From Steromphala cineraria (Eukaryota; Mollusca; Gastropoda; Trochida; Trochidae), in assembly GCA_916613615.1 (NCBI GenBank), contig OU744726.1:56188987-56252986 (forward strand): a stretch of DNA of 64,000 bases, read 5' to 3'. The position numbers and the translations under genes were made by a program. Below, piece after piece: positions 25,990 to 36,677 of the stretch (its first letter is position 1; the number at the start of each line of letters is the position of its first letter). The notes below the pieces were generated by a model. The model made no database searches, was not told the DNA's origin, and saw only the letters and a program-made list of their open reading frames with translations.

Positions 25990-28110
25990 TGGTAGATGCA
26001 AGTGCTCATATCTCGTGCAGGTTGCTGGCGACAGGGTGAGGTAAACCGGCGACATCATAGGCAGCGATGACAGTCGGATAAATGTTCAAGGGAGGTCCGT
26101 GAAGGTACGGGGTAACGTATATTGGAAGTTCATGGTTGTGCCTCTTGGTGAACAAGTCTATCAGCGGCCGATGAAGACGAACAGAGATCATTGTGAATAC
26201 CTCTTGCTGAAGGATCCACTCCATCGGAGAGGGATTCTGCAGTCTTGAGAGGGTGTCCGCAAGGACGTTCGTGCATCCCGGTATGTGTCGTGGCCAGAAG
26301 ATGGAATAGCTCGAGCCTCTGAGAAGACGAGTGGCCCGAAGCTCTGGAAGCCAGTGGGATACTGCTTGGATGACAGCTTGAAGCTCCAGTCTGTTTGAGT
26401 GCAAAGTTAACTGGGGTTAAGTTCACAGGTCTGAAGCAGTCTGGTTCCCGAGATGAGCTCCACAACCCTGGAGCGATGCGTGTACTATGACTTCCTGGTT
26501 GTGAGGTGCTGGTGATGATGAACTGGTAGCTCTATCCGGGATAGCATATAGTTAATGTAGAAGCTGAGGTAAACTTGAAGAGGTCATATCATTAGTGTCT
26601 CTGAGGGTGAGAGCCTGAGCCGATGTTAGAAGACCCAATAGGGACTGCGACTCCCTCCTAAAGACGAGAGGAGAGGGCAGGGTGTATGCCCTTCTTTATC
26701 TTGGTCCATCAGTCCTGAAGAACCAGTAAGAGGCCAAAGATGTTCCAGAACCGTCCGTCGATGAATGCGACATCCTGAGACTGGGAGAGATGTTATTTCT
26801 CAACGTTGACTTACCAACCGAGTTGACAGCGCAGACTGAGAGCAGGCTGAGACTGTCTGTATAGAACCAAAGATTGGGCGTTGCTAATCAGTCAGTCGTC
26901 AATGTAGGGTTCAAAGTAAATCCTCAGAGATTGAGATACCTGCAGATCGGCGTGATGATGTGTGATGCTGTCATTGAACTTATCCCTTGTAGCCCATCCT
27001 CAGAGTGTCGGTGACAAAGGGATCCTCTAGGACTGTCCAGGTAGGCCTGAAGGTCCCAAATCTTCCGCATACGGTGGTGTCATAGACTGGTGGAGCTAGG
27101 GGTGGGAGGTCCCAGTCATACCTGCAAACGCCCTTCAGTTGTGTTTAGGGTAGGGCCGCCAGTTGGACTTTCCACCCTGCTGACGCTGGGAGTCCCAGAA
27201 GGTGTTGTGGGGTTGTCCTGACCTGCGTCATTAGAGGAGAAGCCTTGTCTAGAGGGCTGTAAAGTGACAGTGACAGTGAGCTTGCATCTGGAGGGTCGTG
27301 AGGCAACCTGTTTTGTGAATATTGCCTATTCCCGATAAAAGTTTTGGATGCCTGTAGAAGAATTGTTTTAAATTCAGAATTTCAGCTGCATTGGTCGAGA
27401 AATCCGTGGCAACACAGATGGGGGATAGAGCCAATGCCACATCTAACGTTGTCGAGAACGTTGATGTGTGTCGAAGGTTGTCCTCCTCAAGGTTATCACG
27501 AATGGCCGTCAAGACAACAAAAAGGGGACGAACATTCCTTCTGATGGCAACGTAGATAGCAGTAAGCTTCGTATCCTGCACTTTGTATGAATGCCGGACA
27601 AGCGAGCGTCGTCCACCAAGGCTGGCTTGTCGAACCTACACAGTGAGTGCACTGGAACTATTGCGGGAGTCATGGGAGTCTTGAAACTGGATGACAAAGA
27701 AGCTTCTTAAAATCTTCGTGAGGTGGAGGTGGCTACTTCAAATCTTCTTTGAAACGCACAGAATGAAAGGATCAGTAAGGCCAAGACTAACGCCTTTTGG
27801 GAGTCTCATACCAATCTAGTCTGGGTTGAGCTTGAATATCAGAAACGTTCCCTTGTTGTTGACTTCAGGGTCTTCCTCCATGTAATCTGGGACAAAGAAG
27901 TCCTCCTCCTTCAATTCCAGAGAGTGTCTCCTCTTCCTCAGGGACTTTTTAGTCTTGGGCGGATTTATAGACCTCAAGCGGGGCGAATCTCGCGATGATC
28001 TTTCACGACGAAATTGGCGTGAGGAAGTCCTCTCCACAGAGTAGCAACGAGAGCCTCTGCCCTGGCGCTGTTGGGGATCCCTGGGGCTGCAAGAGCATCT
28101 AAGCAACAAG
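25990..28110 (-). mobile_element. Decayed DIRS-like retrotransposon
   Basis: The - strand carries, 5' to 3', gag-like Arg/Ser-rich fragments (28109-27250, frames broken), then a reverse transcriptase remnant and an RNase H remnant. The catalytic box reads YIDD (26906-26895), followed by a stop where DIRS elements usually have Trp and then LIS. Downstream are GLLTSAQALTLRD-like and RNase H blocks. DIRS elements are tyrosine-recombinase retrotransposons; no recombinase domain or clear inverted ends remain. Many stops and frameshifts show it is dead. Confidence 0.65.
26006..26404 (-). pseudogene. DIRS-type RNase H fragment
   Basis: The open frame contains SNRLELQAVIQAVSHWLP, then HIPGCTNVLADTLSRLQ, a Glu-Trp (EW) pair, and PLIDLFTKRHNHELPIYVTP. 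This is the order seen at the RNase H end of DIRS polyproteins (HIPG-NVLAD-LSR, EW, DLFATR-N-LP-YVSP). In DIRS elements RNase H degrades the RNA strand of the RNA/DNA hybrid during replication. The frame is cut off on its 5' side and the RT upstream has stops, so this is a fragment of a dead element. Confidence 0.7.
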
Positions 28111-28389
28111 CCTAAGCAACAAGCCTGTCCTGCTGGAGCCTGGTGTCCTACAGGCTATAGGAATGGCATGGTGAGACAGAGCGCCAGTCCTGGTGAAGGG
28201 GAACAAGCAGACTGCGGGACAGTTGTACAGTCCCCAGGAGGAGGAGAAGTCCGAAGCTGTCTAAAGTCCTGACACTAAGTAGCAAACCCTTCCGATAGCT
28301 TATTACTAAAAAAACAAGTGGGTAAACTCACAAAACGTAGAAGGCAAGGCTAGACAACGGAGGCTATTGGGAGGACCGAATACCGGAGG

Positions 28390-28660
28390 GTCCGACGTCG
28401 GAGGATACGCGTAGGAAAAAACCTTACACCGGATGGTCCGACTAATGTCGGGTCAGACACCATAAGATTTGATCATAAAGACGAGTTGAAGGTCTGATAA
28501 ACAGATACCCAACCGGATGGTCCGACTATCTTAGGGTCAGACTTTCTTAGGGTCCGACTATCTTAGGGTCAGACTATCGGAGGGTCCGAATATCTGAGCA
28601 CCCAACTATCGGAGTATCCGACTATTGAAGGGTCAGATAATCAGAGGGTCCGAATATCGG
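28390..28660. repeat. Degenerate GGTCCGACTATCTTAGG repeats (about 17 bp)
   Basis: About ten diverged copies of a word like GGTCCGACTATCTTAGG or GGTCAGACTATCGGAGG lie in tandem. They sit between the DIRS remnant and the LTR element and could be part of an untranslated leader of either. No protein meaning was found. Confidence 0.7.
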
Positions 28661-28899
28661 AGCATCCAAGACGAAGGACTAGTCTCGGACGAAGGTGAAA
28701 GTCAACCGAAGCAAACGAAGAGCTGTCGGAAGACCCACCTGACACTAGTCGACGAAGGAACTGCCGAACGGCACGACCAAGGCTGTACGAACCAAGCAGT
28801 CAACAACGAAGGCGAGAGAAAAAGAAGAGACACGAGTTGCACATGCAGAGCTCAACACCTACAATAAACAGACTGTCTGAGACAACCTGTTTACGACGA

Positions 28900-29378
28900 G
28901 AGTGTAGTTTAGTGAAGAAAAAACATCTTTATTGAATAACAAGTACGGTAAGTAAAAGCAGCGAAGAATAACGCTAGAAAAACCAAGAGTCAAGAGCGAA
29001 AACATAAACGACTGTCTTGCTCTGCAACTGAGAGGAGAGTGGAGGTTTCTGGTAGTGACGTCACGAGACCACTAACTTACCGCCCTTGGAGGGGGATTTT
29101 ACGCATCCCCTACTCCACTGTTTGAAGTTTTGTCTGTGATAATAAGGTTGAAACAAGAAGACATGGTCATCAACATCCCCCGCCAAAAGTGATTGGTCTG
29201 CTTACCAGACTCTTCTCCAATCAAAGCGCTTCTAGTAAACACTTCCGTCTAGCAACTTAAAACATGGCGGTCAAACCATGCCTGATATCGCTAAATATGA
29301 TTACAGAATACTTACAAGTAAAAATCTGGAAATTATGTAAGTACTGCGGGGGAAAAGTCAATTCTACCTCATACCTCC
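28900..29378 (-). repeat. 3' LTR of the gypsy-like element (- strand)
   Basis: On the - strand a polypurine tract (AGGGGGGAGG, about 29377-29386) is followed by a stretch whose first 190 bp (29378-29189) matches the 5' copy at 32218-32012. Further along lies TTCAATAAAGATG (about 28935-28947), which contains an AATAAA polyadenylation signal. The distal end of the LTR could not be placed. Beyond the shared part it differs from the 5' copy, so one of the two has been rearranged. Confidence 0.55.
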
Positions 29379-29663
29379 CCCCTAAAGATTTAAGTTCCCC
29401 AACTTAATCCCCTGATGGCCCGTGTAAAATAAAAGAAGTGGAGTGACAACAACTCAGGTAAAATGACCTCAAGATAAATGAACAAATATATCCTGTCACT
29501 TCAACAACAAAGTTCATTCACATGAAAAAAATTCATGTCATAATTCATTTATATATACAAACAAAATAAACAAAAGATTCAGAGATTTATGAATACAAAC
29601 AAAAATGTCCTTTGTCTTTAAGAAACAACTTTATGTGCCAATACTGATACTTATATATTTATC

Positions 29664-30165
29664 TTATAAACTTATGCTGATACTTATACATGTTACATTT
29701 TTCAAGTCATGGAGCCACCTCATCTCCTCCTCATGCTCTTCCTCCCGACTCCGCCTCCTAGAAGGCATCTGTCGACGGCGCTGCTGCTCCAATTCCCGGG
29801 CTGCAACACGTCCTGGTGTCGGTCCATCTCGGTTCAGGCAAGGTGGCAAGATGTCTCCCGGGTCCTTGTGGTCGTGATTTGGTCGTGGCTCTGTCAGGAT
29901 GGTGCGAGGCCCGGACCCGTGGCTCTTCAAATGGCGTTGACACCTTGTCCTCAACCGAAAGGTAACACCGGCACCTGGAGCATACGTAAACCGGTATGGT
30001 GGGCTTGTGGACAGCTGCCCAGTGTTTCTGGTACGCCCTCATGGTCGAATACCAGGTCTGGTCACAACCCGATACCCGACAGGTCATTCCCTCATCTGGC
30101 CAGGGCTTCCTTCCATGTGTCTCCTGGAACTCATGCAGCTCAAGTTCATCAACTCTTAGCTCCAT
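29664..30165 (-). pseudogene. Two-C2H2 zinc-finger protein in accessory position of the LTR element
   Basis: The - strand frame from 30165 has a Glu-rich start, then a C2H2 finger (CRVSGC … KHWAAVH) and a second (CSRC … HLKSH). The second finger is completed only after a frameshift near 29945, which moves the reading into the frame ending about 29664 with an Arg/Glu-rich tail. The position between pol and the 3' LTR is where LTR elements can carry accessory genes. Nucleic-acid binding is the likely activity. The frameshift makes it a pseudogene in this copy. Confidence 0.6.
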
Positions 30166-30319
30166 TTTCTGTAAAAATAGAGAACTGGTGCAGGTCTAGC
30201 AAATACTAAATATTTTGTAACTTCAGAACTGGCACAAAGGACAAAACAAACAAAGCCCTTGGCAACCACAATAAAGCATAAATCAAGTATTTACACTGGA
30301 TCTGCCTTTCACTCGCCCC

Positions 30320-30480
30320 CCTTGCTCAAGTATTAAGGATATAGCTACCGGAATTGTCAGGAAAAGCAAGTATCGGGGAACTCAATAGACATTCCTTCAG
30401 CCGAAGAAATGCCTGCTCACAATCACTATCCCAACGAAAAGCTACCTTCTATGGCATCAAACTCTACAGCGGAAGAGATC
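30320..30480 (-). pseudogene. Short pol remnant (RT/RNase H junction)
   Basis: The - strand reads FRWDSDCEQAFLRLKECLL, then SSPILAFPDNSGSYILNT. This is the region joining reverse transcriptase to RNase H in Ty3/gypsy polyproteins (W..ECE.AF..LK..L...PIL..PD). It is all that remains of pol, directly downstream of gag, so a large internal deletion removed the enzymes. The + strand frame 30354-30557 is its shadow. Confidence 0.7.
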
Positions 30481-30605
30481 GCTTCCTCCAACGTGTTAGG
30501 ATGGCTAACGGTCAACTTCTTTTTCATTCAAAACTAGTCAAGCCAGATACAAACTGATCAATGACCTGCATTTTAATGCCAGAAAGGGTAGATCAGGATA
30601 TGCCA

Positions 30606-31490
30606 TTATGCTAATCTTCTCAATTGATAACCATAATCAGCCGCTGTTTCATCCTTACCCTGTCGTCTATTACGAAATTCGCACCTGTAAGCAACAGAGC
30701 GTTCCTTAGGATTGAATCTTTCTGTTAAGATTGACTTTATCACCTGATAATCCGTCAGCTGACCATAGGTAAGATTACTGAGTAATTTCTGTGCTATTCC
30801 CCTGAGACTCATTGTCAATTGCTGCGCTTTCTCAGACTCCAACCACCCATTCCAAGAGGCTACCTGCTCAAAATGAACCACATAGTCCTGCCAATCGCTA
30901 CTTTTAACATCAAAAGGATCTGGCTGTTTCTCTCTCCTCGAAACCCTCGGTTTTTGTCTATCGCCCAGGAATTGAGTACGTGCTACTGCTCTCGGGTTCC
31001 TTCCAGTGACCCTAGCAGTACCTCCCTCAGCTTGACTACCAGGCAAATCCCTTGGTGACCTCCATTGCATAAAACTCCTTCGAGAAGGTAAAGACCTATA
31101 TTCATTATCCTCTGTTAGATAATCGTCATCAACGTCCCTCGAGAATCTAACCTTACCAACTCTACCACTACCACTGGCAACGTAGGGAGTATCTACCCGA
31201 GTGCGGGGTCTAACTGACTCATTCATCGAGGGCCTAGGAACTGAATCTGTCTCCTGACCACTTCGACTCAAGGAACCTGCATTCATACTGCCCTGACTGG
31301 AATTCGGTACATACTCAGGGTCAAATGAATTTGTAACGTTATGTCCGGAAGCTGAGGAATTTTCTACCTCCTCCTTAAGCCAGACCCTGCGAGGAGTGGA
31401 AAGTAACAGATTCGCACCTTCCTCATCACTAGAGATAATCTCATAATCCCTTGATTGAGAGCTCACAGAGAACAGATCTAGATTAGCCAT
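30606..31490 (-). CDS. Gag polyprotein of a Ty3/gypsy-like element (3' frame broken)
   Basis: The frame has 294 codons from an ATG about 350 bp after the primer-binding site. The N-terminal half is Ser/Arg/Asp-rich and low in complexity. From about residue 195 it matches the retrotransposon gag capsid pattern: DWQDYVVHFEQVASWNGW, KAQQLTMSLRG, a LTERFNPKERSVAYRCEF block and QGKDETAADYGYQLRRLA. The protein would form the particle that packages element RNA. Homologous sequence continues past the stop in other frames (MAYPDLPFLALK, QFVSGLTSF), so small frameshifts have cut the C-terminus. No zinc knuckle was seen. Confidence 0.75.
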   Translation of the reverse strand: MANLDLFSVSSQSRDYEIISSDEEGANLLLSTPRRVWLKEEVENSSASGHNVTNSFDPEYVPNSSQGSMNAGSLSRSGQETDSVPRPSMNESVRPRTRVDTPYVASGSGRVGKVRFSRDVDDDYLTEDNEYRSLPSRRSFMQWRSPRDLPGSQAEGGTARVTGRNPRAVARTQFLGDRQKPRVSRREKQPDPFDVKSSDWQDYVVHFEQVASWNGWLESEKAQQLTMSLRGIAQKLLSNLTYGQLTDYQVIKSILTERFNPKERSVAYRCEFRNRRQGKDETAADYGYQLRRLA

Positions 31491-31843
31491 GTTGGTTTCT
31501 GGTACAGAACCGTGTAGGCTTTAAAGAAAAGCTAACTACCTACAAGAACAACTTATCCTGAAATATTTCTAACTCACTTTAGCCAAAATTCTAAGTCAAG
31601 CCAACAAAGACAAGAAACGCCACTCTTCCTCTGTAATAAGATTATTTTAGACCACCATCAACACTTATAGTTCTGCAGTGACCTAGAGTTTAAACCGAAA
31701 ACAAGCCAGTTTTTGCCACGTGAGACTATGGTTCAAAGTCTTGATGACAATTATAATCACGCTGAATTATCAACCTAATTAAATCTTACTACCACAAGGT
31801 CTCAACTTAATACGAACAACCTATGTTAATCACCAACACACTT

Positions 31844-32008
31844 CATCCGGGTCACGGCATCAAATCTGTAATAGGACGAGTCTGGTCGCAGTTCCCTATA
31901 ACATCTTCCCACAAAAATAAACACAACGCAAAGTCCTTATTAACGGATATTGTGACCAGACTCGTCCTATTACAGATTTGGTGCCGTGATCCGGATTAAA
32001 ATGTAGAG
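31844..32008. repeat. Palindrome of LTR end plus primer-binding site
   Basis: AAATCTGTAATAGGACGAGT begins a 26-bp arm at 31862-31887 that is the exact reverse complement of 31954-31979. Outside each arm lies a primer-binding-site-like sequence in opposite orientation: TGATGCCGTGACCCGGAT on the - strand at 31861-31844, and TGGTGCCGTGATCCGGAT on the + strand from 31979. Two LTR 3' ends thus face outward from a 66-bp centre. Confidence 0.8.
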
Positions 32009-32011
32009 GCT

Positions 32012-32222
32012 TCTGTGATTGGTCTGCTTACAAGACTCTCCTCCAATCAAAGCGCTTCTAGTAAACACTTCCGTCTAGCAACTAAAAACATGGCGGTCAA
32101 ACCATGCCTGATATCGCTAAATACGATTACGGAATACTTACAAGTACTCATGAAATTATAAAGATCTGGAAATTATGTAAGTACTACGGGGAAAAAGTCA
32201 ATTCTACCACATCTGTAATAAG
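32012..32222. repeat. 5' copy of the LTR-associated 190-bp direct repeat
   Basis: The segment starting GTGATTGGTCTGCTTACAAG matches 29189-29371 with few changes and one short insertion of about 20 bp (near 32146-32165). The two copies bracket the gag element. They are read as U3 parts of the two LTRs on the - strand. Confidence 0.7.
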
Positions 32223-32235
32223 TAATTGCATTTAC

Positions 32236-32690
32236 CTCATTTTTGAACTCCATCAAGGTATTGAGACCCTTAAAACTCGAAACAAAAGCAATAACATCGC
32301 AAAAAATAATTTTGCGGTTCTGATTTTCGAACTCCATCGAGGTATTGATACAATGAAGACACACAGCAAGTTTGGTTAATCTATCTTAAATAGTTTCTGA
32401 CAAAAGTTGTCCCCTTTGACGACTCCCTCAAACAAAGTCCAAAATCTCGAAACAAGGGCAATAACTCCGTAAAAAATAATTTTGCGGTTCTGATTTTCGA
32501 ACTCCATCAAGGTATTTATACCCTGAAGACACACAGCAAATTTGGTAAGCCTAACTTAAATAGTTTCTGAGAAAAGCTGTCCCCTTTAACTCTGCCGGGC
32601 GGACGCACGGACATACGGACGGACGGACGCACGGACGGAGCCCAAACCCATATCCCCCTTCCACACCGTGTCGGGGGATAATAAAGCATG
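32236..32690 (+). repeat. Tandem-monomer element, 170-bp unit, ending in CCCCC/GGGGG hairpin
   Basis: Two to three monomers are present. The anchor AAAAAATAATTTTGCGGTTC recurs at 32301 and 32471, giving a 170-bp period. Each monomer has a phrase like CACAGCAAATTTGGTAAGCC followed by AATAGTTTCTGA. The element ends with (GGAC)n-like sequence and a hairpin TATCCCCC…GGGGGATA near 32650-32683. No reading frame is kept across units. It has the same plan as the elements at 34039 and 39700. Confidence 0.75.
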
Positions 32691-33109
32691 CCTAGAGGAG
32701 GCAGGCAGAGTAGGTCTAGTCAACAGATATGTATGTAAATAATATAATATATATATATGTATATGTTCATCCGTTGTAAAAGTACAGAAACCACTTGTTA
32801 GGTTAAGAAAGACTGTAAATTATTATATATATACGACCATACACGATAATCAAAATATATAAAAAGGCGAATATGTCTTAATTCCACATTTTATAAACAT
32901 TCATATTATCATATATAAAAACTTTGATACAAAACACATAACAATTATATATGAATACTAACATAACTGAATACCAACAACCATATTCATGTCCATTTAT
33001 ACAGTTTTACAAACTGACCAACGTTTACACAACGATATAGATTAATATATATATATATATCATTGCATACATTACACTATCAAACCACGCCATACCTACC
33101 CATTCACCA

Positions 33110-33324
33110 ACACATGCAAGCATGCACTCTCACACGCCACCATCCTCACATACACACCTAAATCAACACCAATCCATAATCACCAACATCCACATGTACA
33201 TACCCCCATACACATCTACACAAACACACACACACATCCACACACACAAACACACACACATACATACACACATACATGCATGCATGCATGCACACACGCA
33301 CGCACGCACGCACGCACACATACG

Positions 33325-33356
<32 letters not shown>

Positions 33357-33375
33357 CACGCACACACACATACAT
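33110..33375. repeat. (CA)n / (CATA)n / (CACG)n microsatellite
   Basis: Long runs of CA with CATA, CATG and CACG variants. The open frames over this stretch, on both strands, are low-complexity artefacts. Confidence 0.95.
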
Positions 33376-34038
33376 ATATGCCACTCATCACGAGTTGGTC
33401 TCCATCAGAGACTTGCGCTGTCTATCATCACAATCACACAACGCACTCGTTGAGGACATTAACTGCGACTACCCTTTAATTACACCGACAGCGTCTTGAT
33501 TTCAATGACAAAAGGCTAGAGTGGGAATACTATCAGATTTATTTATTATTGAAGAACAAGTGTGGCGGCTAAACGATACAGATAAGACCATTGAGCGAAC
33601 ACACTGCCGTTAGTTGCGCAGTGAGGATAATTATTGTTGTTGGATATTTATGAACATGGCTAAAGACAAAATGATTGGAGCGCTGTCGGCGCCCTGTTGT
33701 CATACGGCCACTTACTGCCCAGTGCTTAACTTCCCTCTCCTTCATTGGAGAGAATTGAGGAATCAAGTTCCACACAGCAGCTGCATCTCTCACTAGGATT
33801 ATCCCATACAGAACCTCCCGATTTGCAGGGTCGAAGAAGCTTCGTTTAGCCTACTATTCGTAATTATATCTTGTAATCCGTAACAACTTCGTGAACAGTT
33901 AGCGGGAATTCGTGCTTGATAGTTTCGGTGTTTTCACCTCGAATTATTCGAATCATCTACAAATCAAGCACAATTAACTCTCAATTTGTCACGAACTACG
34001 CTCGCGAGCAAAACAAGTGAAGAAGCGAGCAGGGCTCA
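33376..34038. other. Non-coding stretch
   Basis: No gene or clear element. Several GAATTATTCG- and CGCTCGCGAGCAA-like short palindromes lie near 33930-34015, just before the next repeat array. Confidence 0.4.
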
Positions 34039-35165
34039 CATACCCCCGCTCCCCAGTTTGTTCAAATAATTGAAAATAGTATAACAGATTAATATTGGTT
34101 AAAGTTGTATATGATAGTTGAGAATAAAGTAAGTCATTGTGTAAGTCTTCTTTCCACTGAAACCCCAATACCAAATTCATTAATAGGTTTTAGAATTAAA
34201 AGGGTACATCTAGGGATAATGGTTACCCTTTGTTTCAAACTTGAGGTAGTTATCATGAATATTCTACGAGATGTACTTAGAATTATTTTTGTTGAGTCAC
34301 TTTGTAAGTCATGTTTCCCAAAGAAACAACAGAAAAGAAAATCCATATATCGTTTAACTCTCACAAGGCATATCCAGCAATCACGATTGACATATGTAGC
34401 AAATTTGGTGAAGCTAAGATCATAAAATCACCTTTTAGTCGTATATCCACGGAAACTGCAAACAATACAAATAATTTGATGGTCAAACCCTCATAAGGCA
34501 CATCTAGGGATCATGGTTGATAAGTGTATGAAGTTTGGTGAAGCTAGCATGAACAGTTTAGGAGATATGCTCCGGACTAAGGACTTGGTCATAGAGTCAC
34601 TGATTTTGTCATGTTTCCATGGAAACCGCAAAAAAAATTAAAAATTTATTGGTCTAACCCTCAAAAGGTACATGCAGGGATCATGGTTGAGAAGTGTATG
34701 AAGTTTAGTGAAGCTAGCATGAATAGTTTAGGAGATATGCTCAGGACAAAAGACTTGGTCATAGAGTCACTTTTTTAGTCATGTTCCATTGAAACCGCAA
34801 AAAATGAAAATAATGTGTTGGTCTTACCCTCAAAAGGCATATCTAAGGATCACGGTTGATAAGTGTATGACGTTTAGTGAAGCTAGCTTGAATAGTTTAG
34901 GAGATATGCTCCGGACAAAGGACTTGGCCAAAGAGTCGCTGTTTTAGTCATGTTTCCATGGAAACCCCAAAAATTTAAAATCATGTGTTGGTCTATCCCT
35001 CAAAAGGCACATCTAGTGATCGTGGTTTATAAATGTATGAAGTTTGGTGAATCTAGCATGTATAGTTTAGGAGATATGCTCCGGACAAACTTTTGTGACC
35101 GACGGACAGACGACAGAATGAACGCCATATACCCCCGCTTACGCTGTAAGGTGGGGGTATTATAA
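34039..35165 (+). repeat. Tandem-monomer element, about 169-bp unit, with GTTTCCATGGAAAC
   Basis: It begins CATACCCCCGCT near 34039 and ends in a hairpin ATACCCCCGCTTAC…GTAAGGTGGGGGTAT (about 35129-35160), preceded by GACGGACAGACG. Inside are about six monomers. The palindrome-like anchor TTTCCATGGAAACC or a variant recurs at about 34440, 34610, 34780 and 34948. Each monomer carries AAGTTTGGTGAAGCTAGCAT and AGGAGATATGCTCCGGAC. The unit is not a multiple of three, so the short open frames are incidental. Confidence 0.8.
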
Positions 35166-36677
35166 CGTCCCAATACACAGTTGAAAAAGTTGAAGGTCAA
35201 AAGGAACGTTTTATATTAAATATTGAATTTCCCAGACTATTGTACAACTTGATTTGTTAACATAGTACTCGACAATAGGAACTACGTGTACATATACGTA
35301 AAGCATAAAATTTTCAAAAAGACTACAAAGTTCAAAGTATCGCATTTGTCCATCTCTTAATTTTTAAACCGCTTTGATTTGATATTGCGTTGAGTAATTA
35401 TTAGTCTGATCGAGTGATTAATATCCGTTGTCTTTCTCTCAGTAAGACACCAATCAGAGTATTCCTAGTCACCACGACTTGTTTGACACTGGTTGTCCAG
35501 GCGATCCCTTGGGTCAACTAAACTGCCAGGCAAAGAAAGAACTCACCACTGTTTGTTTAGATCTACTCAATATCTAAGAGACATGTGATGTATTTGACCA
35601 TGACACGTTTACAATAACACGTATTTGCAGTAGTTTTGAAAAAAATGTGCCGGGCTGGTTACGGTTTTGTTAGAATATCTACTATGTTTAAAGTATTGTC
35701 AATATGTGAACAATTAGGGACGATTATTGATTTTCACGTAAAATATTTCTTCTTTGTTAATGAACACTTTCTAAATATCGAAATTAACTTTGAAACAATA
35801 TATTTTAAAAAAAATTCATTTTTAAGAGAAAAATAAAAACGCATAAAAGTATTCTTTGAAGGATGATTTAGCTCTAGTAATTGAAAATTATACAGATGAT
35901 AAATTCCACTGAAGTGAGTACTTTCTTTTGCCTGACACTTTATAAGAAACTTCTCAAGATGAAAGCTATGTATTGATGAAATGTCTATTGTATGCATGTG
36001 AGAGGTTGATTTAATTGAGAACATGTATAGCAAAATGTAATGTACATAGTCAAAAAGTGTTTTTAAAAAGGTATCGTAGTATCGGTGATTGTGGAAGATA
36101 ACAGAATAATCACATGGAACGTAATGATGTACATATTGAAAAGCATTCTACCGACTTTAAACATCCACTAACCTCGACTTTATAACTTCTCGATTTTCGT
36201 TCAAAGATTTTTAAACAAAATAAATACTGGGCTTGATTTTTTTTAATTTGTCCAGTAAACACCTTTGATTAGCCTTTCATTAAGACGGCGTAAGTATCGG
36301 CTGTGAGAAAACCCACCTGGGTGAGGGGCCATAAAACTCGCGCGGGTGTGACGTTATAAACAGACTACACAGATTAACGTATCATTATTTCAACTGAAGT
36401 ACTGCCTAAATAATTGTTGAGTTACCATTGATGTGGAAATCTTTTTTACACCAAATGCTTAGTAGTGTTACATCGTCAAATGATATATCTTACTCGGGGG
36501 AAAACATTTTTATTTATTTATTATATTATTTATTTGATTTTCTTCTGTGGTATTGTTACGATAGATGTATAGATAACGAGGCTGATTCTGTAAATGACGT
36601 CACAAAAAGGGGGCGTGACCAGTGACGGGCAGTCATGCATTCACTGGTTTGTGGACAGATAGGTCTTAATGCCCGAG
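35166..36677. other. Non-coding stretch
   Basis: No gene recognised. The two antiparallel open frames at 35636-35836 and 35734-36033 are AT-rich and lack domains or splice support. Confidence 0.4.

Larger units (their letters stand above)
28900..32222 (-). mobile_element. Internally deleted Ty3/gypsy-like LTR retrotransposon
   Basis: Read on the - strand the order is a 5' LTR-like copy (to about 31862), a primer-binding site, a leader of about 350 bp, gag, a very short pol remnant, a two-zinc-finger frame, a polypurine tract and a 3' LTR-like copy. Nearly all of pol (protease, RT, integrase) is missing. The primer site TGATGCCGTGACCCGGAT (31861-31844) fits the 3' end of a tRNA-His, from memory of tRNA sequences. 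The element is non-autonomous or dead. Both ends share a conserved 190-bp block, which includes the phrase ATGGCGGTCAAACC. Confidence 0.7.

Noticed and set aside
33122..33499. Long His/Thr- and Val/Cys-rich frames on both strands
   Set aside because: Low-complexity products of the CA-type microsatellite.
34105..35165. Open frames within the 169-bp monomer array as protein genes
   Set aside because: The monomer length is not a multiple of three and frames change from unit to unit; no start or splice signals.
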